Assembly: GCA_938042245.1 (NCBI GenBank) | Contig: CALIRO010000020.1 | Location: forward strand, 1-64,000 | DNA length: 64,000 nucleotides | Source: an uncultured Thermoguttaceae bacterium | Lineage (GTDB): Bacteria > Planctomycetota > Planctomycetia > Pirellulales > Thermoguttaceae | Reading direction: 5' to 3' | Part shown: positions 27,424 through 36,578 of the stretch, in pieces | Layout: each line of letters opens with the position of its first letter | Position numbering within the stretch: position 1 is the first letter of the stretch | The notes under the pieces: model-generated | The model's database searches: none | Told to the model about the DNA's origin: nothing | The model's input: only the letters and a program-made list of their open reading frames with translations | Position numbers and translations under genes: made by a program

Positions 27424-30400
27424 TTATTTCCCGGCGGGTTGAGCTGGGCGGAAATTCGCCAGAAACTGCTCCAGTTGCCGGTGAACCGAGGCGGTTTGCA
27501 GAACGATCAAGTATTTGCTGGGCGGATCGAAATAGAGGACGCCTGGGCCTTGGGTGTCTTCCCAACTGCCTCGGCCCACCTGGTCTTTAATCGCCTCCAG
27601 CAGCGCTTTGGCGGACCCGAAGGCTGAAATCGTCTCGGAAACTGGATAAAATTCCACCTCCAGCCGTAGGGCCGCTTCCTTTTGCGTGGTGATCTGAAGC
27701 AGTTGGGGCCCGGCAATCCGCCAGGTCAATCCCAATCGTTCCAGCAGAGCGGTTAGGGTTTCGGCCAACGGCTGTTGGTTAGCCCGAAGGGTAGCTGGAA
27801 TAGTAGGTTGAAGTCCTTCGGCCCGCAGCGAGACCCAGTCCACCAGGATCGGTACTTCTGCCAGTTGTTCTAGGTAGGCGAGGATTTCCGACAAAGGGGT
27901 GGGCGAAATGAAATTGGCCGTCATCGGCCGCTCCAACACCGGCCGCATTTGGCTCAAACGGGTTTGGAGGCTAAGGTCTTTTCGATTCGGATCGATTCGC
28001 AGCGGCAGGCCCCGGGCCAGCCGAAGTTTCTCCAACAGTTCCGTTACTCGCCGATGCCCCAGATCGGTCTGATACACCAGGAGCAGATCCTCGTGGACTT
28101 CGATTTTGCCTCGGCCCCCGCTTGCCTGCCACGATTCGGGCAACACAAACCGCTCCAGCAGTTTGGCGAGCTGTTCCGGATCGGTTTCTGAAGGACTCGT
28201 CAGATCCGAAACTTCGTATCGGAGTGTTTGCCACTGCTGGCGGGCCGCCGGTGTCCGGCTGATCAGGACATCCTCCCCATCCACCACATAAACAAGGCCT
28301 AGTGGCTCCAATATCCTCTGAAGGATTTCCCCCACCCTGAGGTCCGTTGCTCGGAAGCGGACCGGCATTTCCAACGACACTCCAGCGGCTTCCATTTCCT
28401 CCAGCTCATACGTGATCCAAACTCCACCCAACGCTTCGAGCAAGCTCACTGCTTTGCGCAGAGGGAGGTCTGGTAATTCGATGGAAGCCACCTTTTCGGC
28501 CAACCGGGCCTGGGTGGCTGCCTGCAACTGTTCCCGGCTCGGGCCGGGCGTTTCTTTTTCCATGCCCGGCTGTTTCATTTCCGCCCCCGGTTGTTGAGCA
28601 ACGGCTGGGGGTTTTTCCGAAGGGTCTTTGGCCGGTGGCTTCGATTCTGCCGGCATGGAATCTGAACCTGCTGAGGGGAGTTTGGTTTGGGTGGGCTGCC
28701 CTGAGGAGGCTTTCGAAGGAAGTTTGGCGGTTTCCGAAGGGCCAGGACCCACAGGCAGCTTGAGGCCCGGGGCTTTGGGAATTGGTTGCCTGGGGGCCGT
28801 TCCAGGCCGGATCAGCTTCGGACCGGCTTCCCAAGCCAGCCCCTCGATCCGCTCCATTCCCCGGGCCGTCGCCAACATCTCCAGCACCCCGGGATCTACA
28901 TCTTTTGAGATGAATCGGACCGAGCCGTCGGCCATCCCGACGAACATGCCGTCCGGCTGGCCTGTGCCGAAGCCATCCGGCCCGTTCACATAGGGCGGTT
29001 GAGTCAAGGGGCGAACCGTTGCCGATCCGCCCGAGGCCCATGGCCCCAACCCACTGTTCACGCCAGCAATAGCAATGGTATGGCTCAGGCCGTCGGTAAT
29101 TTCTGCCGGTTTCAGAGTTCGGCCAAAGCCGAACACGCCAATTCGGCGCTGGTCCGCCTGAGGTTGAACAGCATCTTCCCCCAGGCCGCCAACGCCCACA
29201 TAATGGGTAACCGGAAAACCGGCCTCGGTAACCCGTTGCGGAATGGCCGGATTGAGCACCTCTTCCAATGGGCGTTGCACCACCGTTTTGTTCAGCGGAC
29301 TATTCCACGGATAGCGGAGTTGCAACTGCTGGTACCAGTCGGCCCGGCCCATGTACGGCAACAGCAGAGCAATCCAACTAAGCCGAGTGGCGGGGTCCCA
29401 CAACGGACCGCCTTCGGCGCCGGGCGGGAAATGGCCTTCGGCTTTGCAGTAGGCGGCCGCCGCCTCCAAAAGCCGCTCTTCCTGCTGCTGGATCACCCCA
29501 CAGACCGCCTCCCGCCAATCAAGCCACAGCGCCTCCTGGGCCGACTGAACGGCGCCGATTACCTCCTGCCAAGGCTGCTTCCAGCTGGTACGTGCCCAGA
29601 CAACTGTCTCGGCCAATTCCACCCGGGCTGACTGGACCCCCAGGTGGAGAAGTTTCAACAGTTTTTCATACTGGGCGGCCTGATCTGCTTTCCACTGACC
29701 TGCTTGAACTTCTGCGGTAAGCCGCTGCACCCGTCCGCTCAGGCCAGAATCCCCGGCGCTCAGAAGTTCCTCCACAGCAGCCTGCACTTGCTCGGCCTCT
29801 GAAACCGTCCGACACCACAGGCCGGTTTCCCATCGCACCGTCTGCCCCATATACCCGGCCGTAGAAACTCCTTCGGGCAGTTGCCAGAGAATTTGGAACG
29901 GCTGACGAGTTTCCGGCCAAACTGCCGTCAACCTTTGGAAGCTGGTCCCGGCCATCGAGCGAACCCAGGAACAATCCAGAGCAACCGCCAAATCTGCATC
30001 CCATGGCCAATTGTCCATCATTCGCTCTACCGGCCGACTTTGCAACTGCGGCTTCGGCCGCTCCGAAAGGTGCCGGAGCAACACTTCCGGTCCACTCAGC
30101 ACCCATCGGGCACCTACCAGAGCCACCGGATGCGGCCAGCCGGAGCTAGGGTCCCTCCGAAACTCGGCCTGGCCCAGTCGGAACCCTGCCGGCTGGCCCC
30201 GTTGGGAGAGTTGCCCAATGGCAGTCTCTTCGCTCATGGCCACTAGGATCACCGCTTGAGTGGCCCAATCCGCCCCATCCACGGCCAACCATATCAGATG
30301 CTCCACTTTCTCCGGTTGGAGCTGGAGGTGTTTCAGAAGCCGATCCGCCACTTGGACCGCTTTGGGAGAAAAGGCTTCCAGGGCTTCCAGGAGGCCACTG

Positions 30401-31416
30401 GAGGCGACCAGCCGATTCCACCGCACCCCTACCACCAAGCCGGTTGGGTCCGGAATCCACTGCTTGTCCAGTGTTTTAGGAGTCTGTTTGGCTCCTGGAG
30501 GGCTGGCAGGGATCGGAGGGGGAGTTTTCGGTATCTGCCCGGTCTGGGTGGCTGCTGTCGGGGCCACTCCAGGAGACTCTGAAGGGGGCGGGGAGGCCTG
30601 GAAAAGGGCCAATAGAGCCGCTGCCACCAGTACCCCCCCCAACGGCGCAATTCCTAGTACCACCCAGGAGGGTACCTGGCTTAAAAGACTCCATCCCCGA
30701 AGTGCCCACCCCCAGAGGGGGAAAAATCGGCTCCCAGACACCTGAAGGGACTTTTCTTTGTCGGACAGAGCTTGTTTCTCAGTTTCCGAGTGGGGTTTCG
30801 GGGGAGTTTGTAGAGGGGATTGGCTTCCCTCTAAAGAGGTACTAAGTCTCCCTGACGATGCTTCCGAAGGAGGGGAGAGAGGAGTTCCGGCCCCCTTTGC
30901 AGGTGGCCGAATCACCGGAGGAGGAATAACTTTGGGTGAAATCGGGGATGCAGTTTGACCTTCGAGAGGGCTAGGTGGAGGAACTGGAAGATCGCTCCCC
31001 CTTGATGTTGATGCCATTTCTGCCCCTTTTGGAGGGGGGGGCGGAGGGGGAGAAGCTTGAAAAGAGTGGAAAATACCACTTTTTTGGGAGGATGAATCTA
31101 TACTTTGGGAAGGGGCAGAAACCGAAACCTTTTCTGCTGAACCCCCTGTAATGGTGGTTTCTTTCCCAGATACAAGGGAGTCTTCCAAAGAAACGGGTTC
31201 CCTACCGGAGAGCGGTAATTCCTTCTTCTGAGGGGTTGATGTCTCCTCTGGAGATGTAGGGCTCGATTCCACCCCCTTCCAATCCGGCGGCGGTACCACC
31301 TCCACAAAGCTCTGGCATTTCGGACAAAGCAAAATATTCCCAATGGCACCCGGGTCCCGTACCGCCAACCGGGCCTGACAGGTCATGCATTGGATGTAAA
31401 ACAACGCCTTCGCCAC
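27424..31416 (-). CDS. large membrane-anchored zinc-ribbon/DUF1559/secretin-domain chimera
   Basis: This 1330-residue protein combines four parts. Residues 1-48 form a zinc ribbon (C10, C13, C31, C34). Residues about 49-245 are a Pro/Ser/Glu-rich linker with a run of seven prolines. A membrane helix follows at about 251-272 (WVVLGIAPLGGVLVAAALLALF). The region up to about 870 ends with GLSHTIAIAGVNSG and GMFVGMADGSVRFI, the planctomycete DUF1559 H-X9-DG type C-terminal block. The last 330 residues carry two STN/secretin-N-like modules (LPLRKAVSLLEALGGVWITYE and PLSEILAYLEQLAEVPILVDW). The ribbon would be cytoplasmic and the rest exported. Function unknown. Only one start is plausible, at 31416. 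Confidence 0.85.
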   Translation of the reverse strand: MAKALFYIQCMTCQARLAVRDPGAIGNILLCPKCQSFVEVVPPPDWKGVESSPTSPEETSTPQKKELPLSGREPVSLEDSLVSGKETTITGGSAEKVSVSAPSQSIDSSSQKSGIFHSFQASPPPPPPPKGAEMASTSRGSDLPVPPPSPLEGQTASPISPKVIPPPVIRPPAKGAGTPLSPPSEASSGRLSTSLEGSQSPLQTPPKPHSETEKQALSDKEKSLQVSGSRFFPLWGWALRGWSLLSQVPSWVVLGIAPLGGVLVAAALLALFQASPPPSESPGVAPTAATQTGQIPKTPPPIPASPPGAKQTPKTLDKQWIPDPTGLVVGVRWNRLVASSGLLEALEAFSPKAVQVADRLLKHLQLQPEKVEHLIWLAVDGADWATQAVILVAMSEETAIGQLSQRGQPAGFRLGQAEFRRDPSSGWPHPVALVGARWVLSGPEVLLRHLSERPKPQLQSRPVERMMDNWPWDADLAVALDCSWVRSMAGTSFQRLTAVWPETRQPFQILWQLPEGVSTAGYMGQTVRWETGLWCRTVSEAEQVQAAVEELLSAGDSGLSGRVQRLTAEVQAGQWKADQAAQYEKLLKLLHLGVQSARVELAETVVWARTSWKQPWQEVIGAVQSAQEALWLDWREAVCGVIQQQEERLLEAAAAYCKAEGHFPPGAEGGPLWDPATRLSWIALLLPYMGRADWYQQLQLRYPWNSPLNKTVVQRPLEEVLNPAIPQRVTEAGFPVTHYVGVGGLGEDAVQPQADQRRIGVFGFGRTLKPAEITDGLSHTIAIAGVNSGLGPWASGGSATVRPLTQPPYVNGPDGFGTGQPDGMFVGMADGSVRFISKDVDPGVLEMLATARGMERIEGLAWEAGPKLIRPGTAPRQPIPKAPGLKLPVGPGPSETAKLPSKASSGQPTQTKLPSAGSDSMPAESKPPAKDPSEKPPAVAQQPGAEMKQPGMEKETPGPSREQLQAATQARLAEKVASIELPDLPLRKAVSLLEALGGVWITYELEEMEAAGVSLEMPVRFRATDLRVGEILQRILEPLGLVYVVDGEDVLISRTPAARQQWQTLRYEVSDLTSPSETDPEQLAKLLERFVLPESWQASGGRGKIEVHEDLLLVYQTDLGHRRVTELLEKLRLARGLPLRIDPNRKDLSLQTRLSQMRPVLERPMTANFISPTPLSEILAYLEQLAEVPILVDWVSLRAEGLQPTIPATLRANQQPLAETLTALLERLGLTWRIAGPQLLQITTQKEAALRLEVEFYPVSETISAFGSAKALLEAIKDQVGRGSWEDTQGPGVLYFDPPSKYLIVLQTASVHRQLEQFLANFRPAQPAGK

Positions 31417-32192
31417 AACTCAGGCCTTCCGCAAACCAGGCCCCCTTAAACTCCCGCCAATTTTCTCCGAACCCTTGGGAAAAATACCTTATTTTCCCCA
31501 AAGAAAATCCTTTTCCGAGCCCAGGAATGGCTCTGGGCTCGGAACCTCCTTTCTACTGAAGCACTCTTTCTCCCAGCTATGAAAAACTGCTTTTCCGGAG
31601 TCGTCCTACTTGTCCAACCTAAGAAAAGCCGCCTCTGGTTCATTGTAAAACACATCACCTTCCTGTTCCAGAAGCCTGGAAAACAAATTATTCTGTTTAT
31701 TCTGTAAGACTTCAGCCGAATGATGGAAGTTCCTATTTTTTCGGGAGAGCGTCTGCGAGTGTCATTGCCGGAAAAGCGGCAGTCCGGAACAAATAAACTC
31801 GCAGAGCAGAAAAAAACAGGATTCCTGCTTTGGCAGGAATGCCTTGGGTATGGGATTCGGCTGAACTGTTACGAAAACAATGCAAAAGTCGAGGAAGTTT
31901 TTAGAAAGGCGAAAGGATCGTTCATGGAGTTTCATAGGCCTAGAGGTTGGGTTGGGGCTTGGAATGGGGCGATGGGTTTGGCAGGAGGTGTTTGGGTCTG
32001 GCTGGCAGCTGCCGCCAAGGGGACACTATTTGGGTTGGGGGAGGGTGTGAGCAATGTTCTTTGTTCGAGACGGCTCCGGGAGCCGTCAAAGGAACCATTT
32101 TCGCACGTTGGGAAGGCAGCAGCATATCGAGTCTTTCGGGCCTTTTGGGATTAGCCTTCCTGATCAGCAAGGTTCGTCAGAGGAGGTTAGGC
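31417..32192. other. intergenic carrying repeat copy B
   Basis: Upstream region of two divergent genes, containing the element at 31704-31872. An open frame runs into the next gene from 31947 but lacks a signal-peptide-like start before the GTG at 32193. Nothing else was recognised. Confidence 0.4.
31704..31872. repeat. dispersed inverted-repeat element, copy B
   Basis: Ends are GTAAGACTTCAGCCGAATG (31704-31722) and GATTCGGCTGAACTGTTAC (31854-31872), imperfect inverted repeats. Two opposed hairpin units lie inside, one near 31760-31780 on the minus strand and CCTGCTTTGGCAGG at 31824-31837. Confidence 0.75.
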
Positions 32193-33734
32193 GTGGCTGT
32201 TTGGTGGGTGGGTTTGATCGGTTGGCTTGGCCTTATGAATTGGGCTGGCCTGGGATGGGCGGGGGATTGGCAGACCGGTTGGCAGAGTGGTTGGTATTTA
32301 GACGGAGGCGGCTATTGGGCAGCCCGGGTGCAGGTTACTGTAACCAATCGGACCGATCGGCCGATGGAGGGGCTGCCCGTACCGGTGCCAATCGGCCCAA
32401 AGCAGGGCGAAGCAAACCTGGTGGGCGCCGAAGCCAGGTCCATCCGGGTGGCTGCCGCCGATGGCACAGAACTTTTGTTCGCCCTGCTAGGCCCGGATGG
32501 AAAGGAAATCCGTAGCGGCGCCATTCCCGCCGGGGCCGCCTTGCTCATCCCGGTGGACTGCCCGCCGAAAGGCAAAAGCACCTATTGGATTTATTTTGAC
32601 AATCCCTTGGCGGGCCAAGTGCCGGATTTTCTGCCCGATCGGTTGGGATTGGTCAACGGCGACCTGGAGGAAGGGGAAGGCGACACGCCGACCGGCTGGG
32701 TCCATGACAGGCCAGATGCCCAACACCGGGCCGAGTGGTACTTTAACCAGTTAGGGCTTCGGCACAGTTATACGCCCTGGCATTTTTATCTGTTTGGTTG
32801 GGGGCATCCGCCGAAGAAAGTGGGCAACGAAGCTCCGTATGCAGGGGAAACGCCTTACCGGGAGGCGGACCGGGCGGCGCTGCGGCCGGAATATAAACAT
32901 TTGTTCCAAGAGGCCCTTCGGCTCTTCTGGGACCATGTGAAACAGAAAGGCTGGGCCGACCGCTTTGTGCTGTAGATCTCTGACGAACCGTTCTTCCGCC
33001 AGCCGGAAATCCTGGCCCAAATGAAGGCCCTCTGCCAGATGATCCACCAGGTGGATCCGGCCATCCCGATCTATTCGAGCACCTGGCATCATGTGCCCGA
33101 GTGGGACGATGCGCTGGATGTCTGGGGCATCGGGCACTATGGGATTGTGCCGTTGGAAGAAATGCGGCGTCAGCTTCAGCGGGGCAAACGCATTTGGTTT
33201 ACTACGGATGGGCAAATGTGCCTGGATACGCCGTTTTGCGCCATTGAACGGCTTCTGCCCCACTATTGTTTCCACTATGGTGCCGAAGCCTACGAGTTTT
33301 GGGGTGTTGCCTGGAGTACTTATGATCCGTACCGGTATGGCTGGCACGCCTATATTCATCAATCGGACAAGCCGGGAAAACACTATTGGGTGCGGTATCC
33401 GAACGGGGATGGGTATTTGATCTATCCGGGCGGACCGATTGGCCATGATGGGCCAGTAAGCAGCATTCGCTTGGAGCAGGCGCGGGAGGGCGTGGAGGAT
33501 TATGAATATTTATACATACTTCGGGAGTGGTTAGCCAAATTGCCCGCCGATAGCCCGGCCGCCCAACAATTGCAAAAGGTCCTGCAAGAAGCGGCCCGAT
33601 TGTTTAGCTTCCCGAACCCTGGCGGTCGATACAGCAGCCGGATCCTTCCCGATCCTGACCGGCTTCTGCACCTGCGCCGCCAATGGGGCCAGACCATGGA
33701 AGCCCTCTCCGACAAACCGGAAACCCAAAGGTAG
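32193..33734 (+). pseudogene. DUF4091-type secreted protein gene with an in-frame amber stop
   Basis: A GTG at 32193 with AGGAGG six bases upstream begins a signal peptide (AVWWVGLIGWLGLMNWAGLGWAG). The frame runs to TAG at 32973-32975 and continues in the same frame, with the same style of sequence, to 33734. Across the stop it reads DRFVL, stop, ISDEPFFRQPEIL; relatives with a DUF4091-like C-terminal barrel have an aromatic residue at that place (FVLYISDEP), so one base change of a Tyr codon explains it. The C-terminal part (VWGIGHYGIVPLEE, RYPNGDGYLIYPGG, SIRLEQAREGVEDYEYL) is well preserved. The N-terminal beta domain joins the barrel abruptly near 32735, suggesting an in-frame deletion as well. 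Confidence 0.75.
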
Positions 33735-33771
33735 CACCTTGGAACGGAGTTCCCACTCCATAGAAGGCAGC

Positions 33772-33790
33772 AAAAGGCCCCCCAGGGGGC
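33772..33790 (-). terminator. predicted Rho-independent terminator after yraN
   Basis: On the minus strand the stop codon of yraN is followed by GCCCCCTGGGGGGC and then CTTTTGC. The stem touches the stop codon. It would end the ffh-rpsP-trmD-rplS-yraN transcript. Confidence 0.5.
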
Positions 33791-34242
33791 TACTGATCTG
33801 CTTGGAAGGCGGCGGGGAAGTGTTCAATGTGGGGGCGACGTTGGCCGGCAGGCCAGGTAACGGCCACCACATCGAATCGGCAAGGATAGCCCTCTAGGCC
33901 ATGGAAGTGGAGGAAGTTTTGGGCGGTCCGGATCAGACGGTGCTGTTTCTTTAGGTCGACGCCTTCTTCCGGCGGGATCAGTTCGGAGGAATGTCGGGTT
34001 TTGACTTCTACAAACACAATGGTTCGGCCATCGAGGGCTACCAGGTCCAATTCCCCCCAGCCGGAACGAGAGCTTCGGCACAAGATGCGGTAGCCTCGTC
34101 GTCGCAAAAAGCGGGCGGCAGCCGCTTCGCCTTGTTGGCCGAGGGTCTTTTTCGGCCAAAGCCAATCCTTGCACCGGCCCAACCAAGCTATCGCCTGACG
34201 CCGCCAGTCTATCAGCCGCTGCTGCCAACCTTGCAGATTCAT
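33790..34242 (-). CDS. yraN: YraN/UPF0102-family nuclease-fold protein
   Basis: A 150-residue protein of the UPF0102 family, which has a restriction-endonuclease-like fold. The core motif is intact: E in GQQGEAAAARFLRRRGYRIL, then GELDLVALDG and VFVEVKTR, giving the E...D...ExK active-site set. Biochemical function in the family is unsettled. An N-terminal basic/tryptophan-rich extension of about 35 residues precedes the core. The start is uncertain: ATG 34242 has GAGG twelve bases upstream, and ATG 34257 is possible. It is the last gene of the rplS-trmD-rpsP-ffh cluster, a neighbourhood common for yraN. Confidence 0.88.
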   Translation of the reverse strand: MNLQGWQQRLIDWRRQAIAWLGRCKDWLWPKKTLGQQGEAAAARFLRRRGYRILCRSSRSGWGELDLVALDGRTIVFVEVKTRHSSELIPPEEGVDLKKQHRLIRTAQNFLHFHGLEGYPCRFDVVAVTWPAGQRRPHIEHFPAAFQADQ

Positions 34243-34400
34243 CCGACGCCGCCTCATCCAGGAAGATGGAGCACTGCCTGATCCAGGAAAGAGGTGGGAG
34301 GGCCTATTGGAGATGTGGTTCGGCTGGAGCCAACAGGCTTCGGCCTTTCTGTTGGTTGGTCTGTCCCCTGGGAAGGCTGCGGATAGTTGCAGGAGAGGAC

Positions 34401-34808
34401 TTATTGGGTTTGGGGGGGCTGGGAGGTTTGTTCTTCAGTTTCTGCGCCGGGCAGGACCACGCCGTGCCGCTGGCGTAACCGGGTCGCTTTACCCACTCGC
34501 TGGCGCAAGTAGTAGAGCTTGGCTCGACGCACCCGGCCAGAACGCTTGACCACGATCTTGGCGATCCGGGGCGAATGCAGGGGGAACTTACGTTCCACGC
34601 CTTCGCCAGCTACGATCCGGCGCACGGTAAACATCTCTCTGGTTCCGGAGCCGCTCCGGGCGATCACCGTACCAGAAAATATCTGAATGCGTTCCTTTTC
34701 GCCTTCCAAGATTCGGCAATGCACCTCCACCGTATCCCCGATGGAAAAACGGGGCGGCTTTCGCTTCATGCAGATTTTTTCCACCCGTTCCATAAGTTTT
34801 TGCGTCAT
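34401..34808 (-). CDS. rplS: 50S ribosomal protein L19
   Basis: L19 sits at the 30S-50S interface. The 135 residues show the family blocks [53 protein letters not shown] and [18 protein letters not shown] Gln/Pro/Thr-rich C-terminal tail of about 18 residues is extra. AAGGAAG precedes the ATG. It follows trmD at 133 bases on the same strand, as in the classical rpsP-rimM-trmD-rplS operon. Confidence 0.97.
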   Translation of the reverse strand: MTQKLMERVEKICMKRKPPRFSIGDTVEVHCRILEGEKERIQIFSGTVIARSGSGTREMFTVRRIVAGEGVERKFPLHSPRIAKIVVKRSGRVRRAKLYYLRQRVGKATRLRQRHGVVLPGAETEEQTSQPPQTQ

Positions 34809-34941
34809 GGGGTCTTCCTTTCCAGCTAGCTAATGGTTGATTTTGGTCAAAGGCGATCGACAATGGAATGATTTGGTTTTTAGGGCACATTGACAAAGGT
34901 TGTTTGGGAGTGGGTTGGTACGGCTGCCGTCCTGAACCACG

Positions 34942-35679
34942 TTATTGCTGGGGTGGTTGTGGGAGGGGGCAGCTCAAGGCGGATGGTTCCGGAAGAGTTA
35001 ATAGGTCTGCGCGTCGCTGTCGGGTACGCTGGAGGCTGTTTTCCCAGCGCCATTGGGCAATCTTGCCATGGTGGCCACTCAGGAGCACCTCCGGCACGCG
35101 CAGCCCCCGGTACTCCCGAGGTCGGGTATATTGGGCAAACTCCAGCCCCGGCATCTTTTCGGAGAAGGAATCCCAGTGGGGTCCTTCTGGATCGCCCACC
35201 ACGCCAGGGAGCAGGCGAATGACGGCATCCACAATCACCATGGCCGCCACTTCGCCGCCGTTTAGAACATAATCGCCGATGGAAATTTCATCCGGCTCCA
35301 GCAGCAGTCGGACTCGTTCGTCAAAGCCCTCATATCGGCCGCACAGTAACAGGAGGCGCGGCTGCTGGGCCAACTGCCGGACCACGGCCTGGGTGAGTCG
35401 ACGTCCTTGGGGGGTGAGCATGACCAGATGGCCTGGCTGCGGGGCCATTGCCTGGACCGCTTCCACGCAGGGCACCACACAATCGACCCGCAGGACCATG
35501 CCCGGCCCACCGCCATAGGGCCGATCATCTACTTTTTTGTGTTTTTTATCTGGGGACCAATCCCGAATGTTATGGATATGTACCTCCACCAAACCTCGAT
35601 CAATCGCCCGCCGAAGCAGGCTTTGACCCAAATAGCCCGTAAAGATCTCGGGAAACAGGGTCAATATGTCACAGCGCAT
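34942..35679 (-). CDS. trmD: tRNA (guanine-N1)-methyltransferase
   Basis: TrmD methylates G37 of tRNAs that read CUN, CCN and CGG codons and thereby prevents frameshifts. The 245 residues contain [10 protein letters not shown] at the N-terminus, YGGGPGMVL (about 55-63), [13 protein letters not shown] (about 111-123) and the trefoil-knot region [17 protein letters not shown], followed by PGVVG and the C-terminal helical domain with [22 protein letters not shown]. All known catalytic segments are present. It lies between rpsP and rplS; rimM, which normally separates rpsP and trmD, is absent here. Confidence 0.97.
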   Translation of the reverse strand: MRCDILTLFPEIFTGYLGQSLLRRAIDRGLVEVHIHNIRDWSPDKKHKKVDDRPYGGGPGMVLRVDCVVPCVEAVQAMAPQPGHLVMLTPQGRRLTQAVVRQLAQQPRLLLLCGRYEGFDERVRLLLEPDEISIGDYVLNGGEVAAMVIVDAVIRLLPGVVGDPEGPHWDSFSEKMPGLEFAQYTRPREYRGLRVPEVLLSGHHGKIAQWRWENSLQRTRQRRADLLTLPEPSALSCPLPQPPQQ

Positions 35680-35802
35680 TGCTACCTACCAACTACGAAC
35701 CGCAAACCAGCCCCGCAAGAGGCCAGGGACCATTCGGACAAGTCAGGTAGCCCGGCTTGCCGCCAAGGCCAGAAGGGGACCTTTCGCTCGGCATGGGGTT
35801 GG

Positions 35803-36186
35803 TCAGTCTGCAGTCTGTTCGTCCGTCTCCTCTGATTCGGAGGCGGAAGTTTTCTTCTGAGGCAGGATTTCCACTGGGCGGCGTCGGCGTTGCTCAGCTA
35901 GGCGCTCCAGGGCCTCTCGTTGCTGCTCCAAGTGGGTTCCATTGGGGCCATATTTTTTGATCAGTACTTTGACCTTTTCGGTTGGTTGCGCCCCAACACT
36001 GAGCCAATATTGCAGACGTTCTAAATTCCAGACCACCCGGGCATCGGTCTCCGGGACCATTGGGTCATAGGTGCCAATGACCTCCAGGACCCGACCGTCC
36101 CGCGGACGCCGAGCATCGGTGGCGCAAATGCGGAAAAACGGCCGATGCCGTCGGCCCATCCGTTTCATCCGAATACGTACCGCCAC
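35803..36186 (-). CDS. rpsP: 30S ribosomal protein S16
   Basis: S16 is an early-binding protein of the 30S body. The 127-residue product begins (M)AVRIRMKRMGRRHRPFFRI, the family start, so the GTG at 36186 with GGAGG eight bases upstream was chosen over an ATG at 36219. VIGTYDPM and the ERLQYWLSVGAQPTEKVKVLIKK block are typical. The C-terminus has an extra charged and Ser/Glu-rich tail (about residues 85-127). It is second in the ffh cluster. Confidence 0.96.
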   Translation of the reverse strand: MAVRIRMKRMGRRHRPFFRICATDARRPRDGRVLEVIGTYDPMVPETDARVVWNLERLQYWLSVGAQPTEKVKVLIKKYGPNGTHLEQQREALERLAEQRRRRPVEILPQKKTSASESEETDEQTAD

Positions 36187-36578
36187 GCCAATATCCTCCT
36201 TTTGCTTTAGGGAAAGCAAGTCAAGATGGAATGCGAATCCGGTTCCTTTTATTTATTTGCTCCCAGTTTGGTTATTTCCTCACAGGTCGCTTCAAGGGGA
36301 TTTCCGCTCGATTCTAGTGGGGCAGGGTGTACAGGGGGAAATCCCGCCGGACAGGATTTGCCGACAGGAGCCATCCGCTGCTGAGGATTTGCAGGCGGCA
36401 GGTCCGGGCTTCCGGCGTCCCCTCAGCCGGCCTGTGCAGGCCGTCGTTTCCCCAAAGAGGAAAGCCGATTCATTTCCCCTCTCGCCTCCGTGGGAGAGGG
36501 TTAGGGTGAGGGGGAATGTTGGCGGATGAGACATCCGCCCTGCTGAGGGTTGTGGACGGCAGGTCCGGACTGCTGGCT
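36187..36578. repeat. intergenic with direct repeat and a shared 30-bp repeat
   Basis: Between ffh and rpsP. Two similar blocks of about 60 bases, at about 36372-36435 and 36532-36596, share CTGCTGAGG and GGCAGGTCCGG; the second overlaps the 3-prime end of ffh, so the first may be a duplicate of it. 36485-36514 matches 17022-17051 exactly in inverted orientation. No gene or rimM remnant is visible. Confidence 0.55.

Noticed and set aside
31947..32192. N-terminal extension of the DUF4091-type gene from an ATG at 31947
   Set aside because: The GTG at 32193 has AGGAGG and starts a signal peptide; the upstream residues are unlike an exported protein and the signal would be internal.
32973..32975. 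Amber codon as selenocysteine- or pyrrolysine-like recoding
   Set aside because: Selenocysteine uses TGA; nothing in the window suggests pyrrolysine machinery, and the expected residue is a tyrosine-type aromatic, so a point mutation is simpler.
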